Below, in pieces: positions 12,462 through 23,800 of a DNA stretch of 64,000 nt (position 1 is the first letter of the stretch; every line of letters starts with the position of its first letter). The DNA is taken from contig JAZBRI010000010.1 of assembly GCA_036874045.1 (NCBI GenBank), forward strand, positions 2,438,001 to 2,502,000, written 5' to 3'. The position numbers and the translations under genes were made by a program. Source of the stretch: Cymodocea nodosa. Its lineage: Eukaryota > Streptophyta > Magnoliopsida > Alismatales > Cymodoceaceae. The notes under the pieces were generated by a model. It had not been told where the DNA came from, searched no databases, and worked only from the letters and a program-made list of their open reading frames with translations.

Positions 12462-13800
12462 CTAAGTAAAGCTCGAGTAGTCCTCTTCTCTAACTTCTTC
12501 TATAATTTCAAAAGAACTTTTTGATATTTTCAAAATAGGTCTAAGTCTTTGTACATTTACTTTAAATATATTCTGATTTTTAGGATTTTCAATCTCAATA
12601 GCCCCATAAGGATAAATATTTCGAACTATGTAAGGTCCTGCCCATCTAGATCTTAATTTTCCTAGATGGTTATGAAGTCTAGCCATATAAAGATATACTT
12701 CTTGTTCTATTTCAAAGCTTTTTGGAATAATTTTCCTATCATGCCAGAATTTCATTTTCTCTTTTTCTCTTACAATCTTCGATTAAGCTTCATTTCTAAA
12801 TTCTTCTAATTCAATTAATTACATTTTCCTATTTTCAAAAGCTTGAATTAAATTAGTGTTCAGAGTTTTTAATGCCCAATAAGTTTTATGTTCTATTTCA
12901 GTAGGTAAATGACAACTTTTTCCATAAACTAGCCTAAAAGGTGGCATACCTAAGCTTGTCTTATAAGCAGTTCTATAAGCCCAAAGTGCATCTATCAATC
13001 TATTAGCCCAATCTGTTCTAATAGGATTTACTACTTTTTCTAAGATTAACTTAATTTGTTTGTTTGCACTTTCTACTTGTCCACATGTTTGCGGATGATA
13101 TGATGTTGCAATTTTGTGGTTTACTCCATATTTCTTCATTAAGGCTTCAAAACTTCTATTACAGAAATGAGTTCCTCTATCACTGATAATAACTTTAGGT
13201 ATTCCAAATCTGGCAATTATATTGGTTCCTATAAATTGTATTACCACTTTGTTGTCATTAGTTTTTATAGGAATAGCTTCTATCCATTTAGATACATAAT
13301 CCACCCCCAACAATATGTAATTAAATTGATTAGACATGGGAAATTGACCCATAAAATCTATTCCTCACACATCAAAGATTTCAACCTCAACAATAGGATT
13401 AAGATGCATCATATTCCTCTTTGATATTCTTCCTATTTGTTGACATCTTAAACAATTTAAGCAATATTTATGAGCATCTTTGAATAATGTTGGCCAATAA
13501 AATCCACATTGTAGAATTTTTGCAGTAGTTTTCCCTGAACCAAAATGCCCTCCACAAGCTTGGTCATGACAAAAAGACAATATGCTCAGATATTTAGTTT
13601 TTGGAACACACCTCCTTAAAACAAGATCAGGACATTTCTTAAATATGTATGGGTCTTCCCAATAGTAATATTTTACTCTTGAGAAAAATAATTTCTTATC
13701 CTGTCTATTCCAATCCTTAGGTCTTAAACCAGTAACTAAGTAATTAACTATGTCTGCATACCAAGGTATTGTGTTGGTGGTCATTAATTGTTCATCAGGA
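12462..13800 (-). pseudogene. Integrase region of the gypsy element
   Basis: Minus-strand homology shows the zinc-binding HHCC segment (HDQACGGHFG ... YCLNCLRCQQIGR). The catalytic core follows, with GVDYVSKWIEAI, VIISDRGTHF and HPQTCGQVESANKQIK, then a C-terminal segment with a PYIVRNIYPYGAIEI strand. The order matches chromodomain-less Ty3 integrases of the Athila/Tat group. Fossil. Confidence 0.88.
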
Positions 13801-15290
13801 AAATTATCCTTAATTTTAATATTTGATTTTTCTATTTGTAATCTTAATAAATGATCTGCTACTACATTCTCACAACCTTTTTATCTTTAATTTCTAGATC
13901 AAATTCTTGTAATCATAATATCCATCGGATCAATCTAGGCTTAGTTTCTTTTTTTGCTATTAGATGTTTTAAAGATGAATGATCCATGTATACTATTACT
14001 TTAGCTCCAATCAGATATGATCTAAACTTTTCTAAGGCAAACACAACAGCTAATAGTTCCTTTTTAGTAGTTGTGTAATTAACTTGAGCATCATTTAAGA
14101 TTTTTCTTGCATAATGAATTACTCTAGGAGATTTTTCTATCTTCTGACCCAACACTGCTCCTACAACAAAATCAGATGCATCACACATTAATTCAAATGG
14201 ATGGCTCCAATTAAGTGCTTGAATTATAGGAGTTGAAATTAAGCTAGTTTTAAGTCTAAAAAATGCTTCCTTGCAATTTTTATCAAAGTTAAATGAAACA
14301 TCTTTTAATAGATTAGTTAAAGGTCTGGCTATTTTGCTAAAGTCTTTAATAAATCTTCTATAAAAACCAGCATGTCCTAGAAATGATCTAATATCTTTTA
14401 CTGATTTAGGTTTTGATAGATTAGAAATTACTTCTATTTTAGCTTTATCTACTTCCAACCCTTTCTTAGAAACAACATGCCCTAAGACTATTCCTTGTTT
14501 AACTATGAAGTGACATTTTTCCCAATTTAAAACTAGATTTTTTTCCACACAGCGTTTTAATATTTGGTCTAAATTGCTTAAACAAACTTCATATGAATTG
14601 CCATATACAGTAAAATCATCCATAAATATTTCTAAAAAATCTTCAGTCATTCCAGTAAATATGCCTTGCATACACCTTTGAAAGGTGGCTGGTGCATTGC
14701 ATAATCCGAATGGCATTCTCTTAAAAGCACAAGTTCCATTAGGATAGGTGAAAGTTGTTTTCTCTTAATCCTCTAATGCTACTGGAATTTGATTATAACC
14801 TGAATACCCGTCTAGGAAACAAAAATATTCTTGCCCTACTAATCTTTCCAGCATTTGATCTATAAAAGATAAGGGAAAATGATCTTTCCTAATCATAGCA
14901 TTCAACTTTCTATAGTCTATACATACTCTCCAGCCTGATTGAATTCTAGTAGGTATCAAGTCTTGACTTTCATTCCTAATAACTGTTAATCCCGATTTCT
15001 TAGGAACTACATGGATTGGACTAACCTACGAGCTATCAAAAATCGGATAAATTATGTCATTATCTAACCATTTCACTATTTCCTTCCTAACTACTTCTTT
15101 AAGGTTTGGATTTAATCTCTTTTCAGGAATTCTAACAGGTTTAGCATTCTCTTCTAAATATATATGGTGACAGCATAAAGTTGAACTTAACCCTTTTATA
15201 TCAGTCATAGTCCATCCTATTGCTTCTTTATAACTTTTCACTACATCTATTAATTTAGCTATTTGATCCTCTTTTAAATCTGAAGTAATA
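13801..15290 (-). pseudogene. Reverse transcriptase and RNase H region of the gypsy element
   Basis: RT motifs are plain: [52 protein letters not shown] and [10 protein letters not shown]. These are followed by the tether and RNase H ([48 protein letters not shown]). The segment nearest 15.2 kb is the RT leader (NPNLKEVVRKEIVKWL). Motif spelling is that of plant Ty3/gypsy. Fossil. Confidence 0.9.
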
Positions 15291-15304
15291 ATGATTGGAC
15301 AAGT

Positions 15305-16170
15305 TCATTTCTCTTCCAGAAATATATAGGTTAATTCAAGAGGTAAAGGTTTTAATTCTAAATGTTGCCCATCAGAAGCTAGAGCTCCTAATTGAACATC
15401 ATCATTTTCTAAATTAATTTCTTCCAGATCTCCTTCTATATTTATGCTTTCACTTTCCTCTAAAGTTTTAGAATTGATTTGCCTATTTAATTCTTCTTGA
15501 ATCACATCATCTAACATATCTCCTTCATCCTCTAAAAAGTCTATGGTATGTAAGGACATTTCTAACTTTTCAAACCTTTTTGGTTTGAAAATATTTAGTT
15601 GAGTATCCTCATTGCCATATGATAACTTCATTACTCCAATTTTACAATTTATAACAGCCCCTGATGTTGCTAAAAATGGTCTTTCCAAAATTAAAGATGT
15701 ATCACTATTTTTATGTTGGGAGTCCAAAATTACAATATCAATAGGATATATAAAGTTTTTGATTTTAATTAAAACATCCTCTATTTTTCCTCTAGAGTAT
15801 CTTATACTTCTATCAGCTAATTGAATAACCATACTAGTAGGAGTTAAGCCTTCTAATCCTAAGGATGCAAATATATCACTTGGCATAACATTTATACCTA
15901 CACCTAAATCTATTAAGGTTCTTTCTAGAATGATATTTCTTATGGTGCATGATATAATAGGGATTCCAAGATCAGATAACTTTTTAAGAATTTGTGGCAA
16001 AAATAGGGAACTACTTTGCTCAGCTAAAAAGACCTTTCTAAGAATTTTTTGCTCTCTTTTCTTAGTACACCAATCCTTCAGAAATTTAGCACAAGGTGGC
16101 ATTTTCTGCAATACATCTAACAAAGGAATGTTAACTTGTACTTTTTCAAAAATTTCTCTGATTTTTTCTT
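15305..16170 (-). pseudogene. Aspartic protease region of the gypsy element
   Basis: The minus strand codes a retropepsin-like fold: the stretch around TLIDLGVGINVMP, then ILERPFLATSGAVINCKIG, preceded by CAKFLKDWCTKKR. The order PPCAKFLKD ... protease ... acidic linker matches Athila/Tat polyproteins. Fossil. Confidence 0.82.
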
Positions 16171-17150
16171 ATTTTTCAGGTATTGTTTGTTGTAATCTTT
16201 CAGGATAGGGTACTAAAGATTGTGATTTAAAAGATTCTTTTTCTTTCGTTTGATTTGTTTGATCACTTTTAGCTTCATTAGCAGATTCAGATTGTTCTTC
16301 AGTAATTTCTAGATTTTCAACTATTACATTTTCATTATCGTTTTGATTTTTACTTTTATCCACCTTCATATTATTTTCATTTTGAGTTCTTGGTGGTATA
16401 ACAGTTCCAAATCTTAATGTTACACATACATCTTCCAGATTTTCGTTACTCTCATGATGTTTTTGTATATCATTTTCGTGATTATGATCTTCAATTGTTT
16501 TTAGTTTTAAAGTGCATTCTTTAAATTCTCTTGCATTAATATTTTCTTTTTGTTGTATATTTTGTAAATTATGCAAATCTATAACATTATAATTTTCATT
16601 GTCTTGTTGCATAACTTGTATTTTCATTGTATATTCGTCAAATGCTTTTAGTTTTCTTTCCAAATCATCTAATCTCATTACATTCAATTTTTGATCAATT
16701 TTCATTATGGTTTTTTCAGTTTCTTAAATTATATCCATTTTAGGTTCTGAATATGCTTCCTTATAGTTTAATTGGTTTACTTCTTGTTGCTGACACATAA
16801 AGCATTCTAGTTTGTCCAGGTTTTGCTCTATACTATACTCTAATCTGTCATACATATCCCAAACTTCAGTGTCTCTCAACATATTACACATTTTATACTG
16901 ACCATCATTTGGGTAAACTATAGGATTCTCATACTCAGCTCTATTATATTGAGGATAATTCATTTATTGTTCATGGGATCTAGCCATCTGCACATGTCTT
17001 AGTTTTAAACAGTCATAAATGTTGTGACCTTCAGAATTGCAAAATTCACATATGCTAACTACAGGTTTCAGAAATCTTTGAGCATAAGCATATGCCATAT
17101 TCTCAATTACAGAAGAAAACACACAACTCTGGATATTAAAACGAAACAAC
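16171..17150 (-). pseudogene. Zinc knuckle and linker before the protease
   Basis: Closest to the 5' LTR is a CX2CX4HX4C knuckle (CEFCNSEGHNIYDC). An Asn/Glu/Gln-rich linker follows, with VCVTLRFGTVIPPRTQ before the protease. A related copy of the VTLRFGT segment occurs at about 39.65 kb on the plus strand. The usual gag capsid domain is not seen between this knuckle and the LTR. Fossil. Confidence 0.7.
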
Positions 17151-17174
17151 TCTAATAGTTGCTTATATTAATTC

Positions 17175-17260
17175 CACGGCAACAGCACCATAAAACTTGT
17201 TTGGTTACCTAGCACGACACCAAAAAACTTGTTTGGATCTCTAGCAATGCACCAGAAAAA
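17175..17260 (-). other. Primer-binding region with threefold repeated junction
   Basis: Read on the minus strand, LTR-end-like AAGTTTT followed by TGGTG occurs three times: TGGTGCATTGC at about 17254, TGGTGTCGTGC at about 17220 and TGGTGCTGTTGCCGTGG at 17191-17175. The last is the best match to the Athila/Tat primer-binding type. The LTR/primer junction therefore appears partly triplicated with a spacing near 32 bases. Confidence 0.6.
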
Positions 17261-19334
17261 CTTGGATTTGTTAACTTCTATTTTTATTTAGTTAATTTAT
17301 CTTTATGCCTATTCCTTTTTTTTAGAAGTAAACAAACAACATTTCACACAAATTAGATATTAATTCCAATTTGTATTTTAACTGCAAGTGCACAATGTCT
17401 ATTGTATTAGTGTGCAAGTACAGGACGATCCCATAGGGAATTGCTTAAGAATTGAGAACTATTCTGTTTTGAACAATCAAATTTATATATTCAATAAGCT
17501 CTCCGTTGAATTATAGTTAACTCAACGGACAAAGCTCGTTGAGTTATGGCTAACTCAACGGACTAACCTCGTGGACTTAAGTTAACTCCACGAGCCTATC
17601 ATTCCAATTTAATATTGCTATTTACAAAGGAATTCGGCCAACCATTAGGCGGTTCCATAGATTGTAAATAACATCAATTAAGCTCTTTAATATTAGTAAA
17701 CACTGGATTTATCATTAAGCATACTAACATTCAGATAATTCAAACAGTAACCATTAAAATCTTTAAGTCTTTTGAACGAACTAATTTTAGTAAACTGTAA
17801 AACTAAAACAACATAAAACAATCACAACACTCAAATACAAAATACAAACGCAGATAAATTATTTTTGGTATTTTTGTTTTAATATGAACATGGAAATGGC
17901 GAAAGGTGAAATGTAAAGTAATCTCAGTCGATAGTAAATACTTCTGTCACTACATGCGATGCGATTACACCACTGAAAATTAAACCACTTACAATTCTGT
18001 CTCCTCTCCCTATAGAATTGCGAGTCTAGAATTGCAAAATGATCTCCTCTTCAACATACAGGCATCAACCCGAAGCCAAGGCTAGAAGTTTTATGATCTC
18101 CTAAGATATGAGTCGGTGCTTGGTGAAAATGGCTTCCCTTCCTACAACGCGATCACTCCTCACAATGGTTGTCAGGCACTATGTTTGGCTCGGAATCGAC
18201 CTGACATCAGGAAAGTATTCTCACAAACCTCCGATGGTTGGTGATTATGGTGATGGTGATGATGGTTGGTGTGGTACTTCAGAGAATTGTCGACACTGAT
18301 CCTCCTTTGCACACACTAGCCACACCCATCGATCACACACCTTTACTTCTTTTTCTTCTTTTCTTTTATATTTCTTCAGTGGTAACTACTTCTGCTTAAA
18401 TGGTCGGTTGGATTTCCTTCATTCATATCAACGATGATGATTTCTTCTCTCTACGTAATACATGTGATCGTGGTTTTTCCTTCCAATTGTCTTGTTTCTA
18501 CAACCGCTATAGTGGCATATTAGAAAATAAATAGTCCATGGAGTTACAAATAACTCAATCGACTTGCTTCATTGATTTAACTATAGAACACATGCATAAA
18601 TTTAACTATCCGATGCTCAGGTGCATTTCGGATACTTACAAACTTAACTATCTGATGCCTAGATGCATTTCGGATAGTTATAGATAACTCACCGATATAT
18701 AACTTAAGTAAATCTACTAGATCTCGACATGTGTCAATAGTAGTTTAATAATAAAAGAAACATTTCAAAGAGTTACAAGTCTAACTATCTGATGCTCAGA
18801 TGCATTTCAGATAGTTATAGATAACTCACCGAAAATCCACTTAAGTCACTTTCCTAGAACATGACACGTGTTCACAGCTATTTTATAAATAAAAGGAGAT
18901 TTCAAAGAGTTACACATATAACTATCTGATGCCTAGTTGCAATTTCGAATAGTTATAGATAACTCACTGAAAGTTCACTTAAGTCATGCATTATGGTTTC
19001 AACACGTGTACTTCAGGAAGTAATAAAATATTCTTTTAAAACATAACTATTCGGTAATTTAAGCATAACTATCTGATACATGTTCGGTATGTTAAAAATT
19101 ACTGTCCGAAATATTAGAAAATTTGAATACTTAAGGATTTCATAGCCTACAACTTACCGACAGTTCAAAAATGTACTAAATTAACATTAATTCCCCAAAA
19201 TTAAGCAGATTCTTAATTAAAGCTTATAACAGTGCAATTATAACATAATAGTTTAATTCTCATATTATAAGCTAAATATTATGTAATTAACCATCATTTA
19301 ACCGTTAATATTATGCACTTTTTCATTCTAAACA
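17255..19334 (-). repeat. Right (5') LTR of the Athila-like element (copy C)
   Basis: About 2,080 bp, direct repeat of 5172-7165. It contains three consecutive inverted repeats (17503-17602), the conserved GCAAGTGCACAATG ... CGATCCCATAGGGA block (17388-17445), and a second hairpin set at 18600-18970. Its outer boundary at 19334 abuts CCATACGATCCTACA, the last 15 bases of an LTR2 repeat. Confidence 0.87.
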
Positions 19335-20892
19335 CCATACGATCCTACATTAAGCCTGGTAACCTTCCGATTTCCTATTTTTCTCTTGCAGCAATTTCTG
19401 AACTATCTATATCAACTTATCTATCTTCTGATCTTTTGCTGAACTGTCTTATCTGTGAAATACAATTTGTTTCCTTACATAGGTTTTTACATTATCAAAA
19501 TACAAAGGTCCTAACACTTTTAGTATAAAAGATTTGCAAAGATACCAACAACAACCACAACAATAGTAACAACAACCTAAACAACAACAACAATAACAAA
19601 CTTATTCAGATCAAGTACAACAGCAATGATATTAGGCATCTAGGAGATAAAATTTGTGATACAATAGGAAATATTCTTAGGAGGAATAGATGAATGTAAT
19701 GGCATTTGTTTGTTTTACTTATTTTCTAAATACAAATGTAATGTTTGTATTTATTATTGAATGTTTGAACATTATATTTCCTATAAATATGTTTCAAGTT
19801 TACAAAGAGTTAGTTGTAAAATATTTGTCTCTCGCAAAATTACTATGTAATCATCTTTATTAATTAATGACAAAAAGAGGGAGATGATTATGTTTTAAAG
19901 TTTATGATTAAGGGGGAGATGAAGTAGTTAATGTGTTGAAATTATTACTTCTTGGAGATGATTTATGAAAGTATAGATACAAACAATAGAAATAAGCTTA
20001 AGTGAACTTAACTCAACGAACTTGTTCATTGAGTTAAAACTTAACCCAATAGAGGTACTTCGTTGAGTTAAACATATTTCATAATTGATTTAATACGATT
20101 TTGTCATCATCAAAAATAGAGAGATTGTTGAGTATTACGTTTTGATGATGTGTGTAAAAATGTAAGTAATCATATTTAATCAATTAATTTTGTTATTTGT
20201 GAAAGTAAATTAAGAACATCGATTAATACAAAAAAGGTTTAATGTTATATACTTATCTATAATAGATTTGAAATTATGCTAAATTACATAACTAGTCGTT
20301 AAGTTATACTAATTTTTCATATAACTAAACGTTAAGTTAACGTGTGCTTTTATTGTAAAGTATAATATATTTTTTATTGCATATTTATGTATCATGTATA
20401 GTGCATGTTAAGCAACTCATTGAGTTAGCATTCTTTTTGTAAAAAGATCACGTAAGAACTCGTTGAGTTGTAGGTTTAAATGTTAAAAGAGGTCACATAA
20501 AAACTCATTGAGTTAGCAAATAAAATATTAAGTTAGCATTATACACGTATTAAATTTAAAATTTACGAATGTTATACTATATCACGTAAGTTGCACATAT
20601 TTAACTCGTTAAATTAACATAACTACATGCGTTGAGTTGCTTAATTAAATACTAAGGCAACATATTAGGATAGCATTATAAACTTATAAAGTTATTATTT
20701 TTACACATGACAAATACATTATTGTTTAAACATATATATACTAGTTCGTTGAGTTATCAATAACATAACAAAGTTAGTTCGTTGAGTTATCACCTTACCT
20801 AATGAAGTATGTCATGTATATGACACATACTGAACTCATTGAGTTAGACGCATTGAATTATAAGTATATTTGTTTTATGCATTTAGTTAGCA

Positions 20893-23800
20893 TGTAGGAT
20901 CGTATGGCTACACAAGAGAGGGGTGAATTATGTTTTTCAACATTTTCGATTATAATTAAAACTACAAAAATTAAAAACAAGTCGAGACACTATTTTCATA
21001 GAATCATTTTTATTCAAGGTTTCAATTACAATATACAATTCAATTCTCCTCAGAAATTGTAGATGCAATTATATATCGATATCATGTTTCATCTATACAA
21101 TTTCATAACTACAAATAGAGAAAACTAATTTACGGAATTTAAAATATTTCTCCCTGTTTGAGATCTTTCTTCTTCTTCTTCTTTTTCTTCTTCAGCAATT
21201 CTTCAATGACAAATATCTAGTCTTTCTCTACTTCACCGAATTTGCTTTCTCCTGATACTTCAAATCTTCAATGGCATAAATCTGACCTTTTCTACTTTAC
21301 TGAATTTTCTTCCATCTGAGAGCTTTTCCCCGAAAGGTGTTTTTGATCCCTGAAAAGATTGTTCGTTTGATGTGCAGGGATGACTGATCAACGAGAATTC
21401 TATGCCTTTTATATTGTATCTTCATTTCATACATATCCTCCATGTTTAATCACTATCAATCTTCCACTTCTTCATATCTTTTCTTTTTCCTTCATTGAAA
21501 TGCACACATTCTAACCCACGTTTACATTTCGAATTTTCTTTAATCATCAATCCTAGATCTCTGAAAACTTTCTTGCAAAATAAACGTTCTCGTCCAAAAT
21601 TTTTCATCAAGTGTAATCAGAAGTCGTTACTTTAATGTTAACTAAATGAGTAAAACAAATAGATATATAACTTAACGTTTCTAACTTAACGAGTTCCTCA
21701 TGTGCCAACTCACGTGACATACTATAGCTAACTCAACAAACTAAGTCTATGGTATTACGCTAACTCAACAAACCATCTCCGTTGTGTTATAGATAACTCA
21801 ACGAACCAGCTTAACTTTTCTTTCGGAAAGTTAAATGCTAACTCACCGATAACAATTTAAGTTTCGGATAGTTTCGAATAGTTATTCAACAAATAAGTTT
21901 GTTAACTTAAGTTCACTTAAGCTTATTTCTATTGTTTGTGTAAAATTCACCTCTCAGAAATAAAACTTTCAGATCTCAATAATTACATAAGTATCTTTTA
22001 AATTATAATAACCATATAAATATCTTTTAGATTACATTATCATCTGTCATATTACAATAACCACTTAAATATCATCTCCCTTTATAATATATGCAATTAA
22101 CATCATAATCATCTTCTTCTTTTGAATTTATAACAACTCTCCCCCTTTTTGTCATTAATCAAAAAGATGATATTTACAGTATATAAAGTGAGAGACATAT
22201 TTACAACAAAGCTTTCTATAAACAATAATAAGAATTGTAAACATTTACAGAAAAAATGTATTGTTCAAATAATCAAACAATGAATACAAACATTACATTT
22301 TGTATTCAGATACAAGCAAACAGACATTTATCTATTCCTCCTAAGTATATCACTTATAACATTACATATTTTATCGCCTAGATGCCTAATATCATTTCTG
22401 ATGTCATTAAGCATATCATCTAGGGAAGGAGGTAACTAAGGTTGCTATTCTACTCGAACTGAATACCCAGCCTATTGTTGTTGAATTTGTTCTGTACATT
22501 ATGTTGGTTGTTGTTGTTGTTGATGAGATTGAGGTTGATGCATGGCTTAGAATCTTTGCAAATCTTTTACACTAAAAGCTCTCATGCCTTTAGTTTCAGA
22601 GGGCCAATCAGATAAATTCAATTGGCTTGCAAAGAGTCTACATACAACATCACCAAAAAATAACTTTGAACTCATTTGCTGTAGTTGAGAAGTGAAAACA
22701 TCAAACCAATTGATTTGAATTCTATTTAGTTGGCCATAAGTTGCATATAGACAACTTCTGCTGACTTCCATATTGTGTCTAACCCTCTAAAATAAATTGG
22801 CATGCAATATATTTGCAATAAACATTGCCTCTACATTTAGATTTTCCATAAGTCTCATTTCTATATATACACCTAGAATCTGTGATAAAGATTGAACGTC
22901 CCATTCCAATTGTATAACCATGTCAAATCTGTTTGTAACAACACTTTCATTTTTTAATCCTAAAACTTCAAAAATTAATTCAGGAGATAATGTGAACTCC
23001 TATTGATTCATTTGAGTTGTCATTATATTTTCATTCTTGACCAGATTGCTATAAAAAGTTGTAATAAGCTCTTTGTATTGTTTCCATTTCGTTCCAACTG
23101 GCAAGAATTGAATTAAGCCTTGAAACTCAAATAGATCTCTTATTTCCATCAAATATCTGAATTTTATTGGACTAGCATGCAGAATCTGACATGTAATCAA
23201 ATTATTATATTTCTGCAATACTTCCTCAGATCTAAAATGAATTGAATTACCTTGAATTTGTAATACTTTATACAAAGAAGGTGATACCTGAAGCCTTAAT
23301 TCAAAGTTTAATTCATCTTCAGGAACCTCTTCTTCAAAATGAATGTCATGTTGTTCCTCTATGAAAATATTTTCTTGAAGCTACGTATGTAAACTTGATT
23401 CTCCAACTTCAAAATTGTAAGGAACATCTTCAATACGCTCAACATTCATCTGTTTAGTCTCTATAGAATTGTCAGAGTTCAATTTTTCTACAAATTCTAC
23501 AGTCAGTGTATCTGTCTGTAATTGTTCATTTTGTTCAATAGATATCTTCATTGATACATGCTGTGAATTCTTAGACTCTACTTCTATAGATTCTGAAGAA
23601 GGTTGATTGACATTAAGCTCTTCTAGAGTCTTAACTTTTTCAATATCCGCTACTCTAGACAATTCAGCCTATGAACTAGTTACTGCCTCAACATTGTCAA
23701 TTATATCTGCAATAACTTGTTCGATATCAAGTGCCTGATGCTCTGATTTTTCAATTTTTGCATCATTAGGACTTAAACTAATAGAAAAACTTGAACTCAT

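Larger units (their letters stand above)
5172..19334 (-). mobile_element. Ty3/gypsy Athila-like LTR retrotransposon (fossil)
   Basis: Two direct repeats (5172-7165 and 17255-19334) bound about 10 kb of internal sequence read on the minus strand. Parts in element order are: right (5') LTR, primer-binding region near 17175-17254, zinc knuckle and linker, protease, RT/RNase H, integrase, third (env-like) ORF, gag-type domain, left (3') LTR. The primer-binding word TGGTGCTGTTGCCGTGG resembles the TGGCGCCGTTGCC type known from Athila/Tat elements. LTRs start TGTTTAG in element sense. The element is broken in many places and cannot be whole. The two LTRs differ at roughly a tenth of positions in stretches compared by eye, so it is millions of years old. 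No clear target duplication is visible. Confidence 0.88.
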
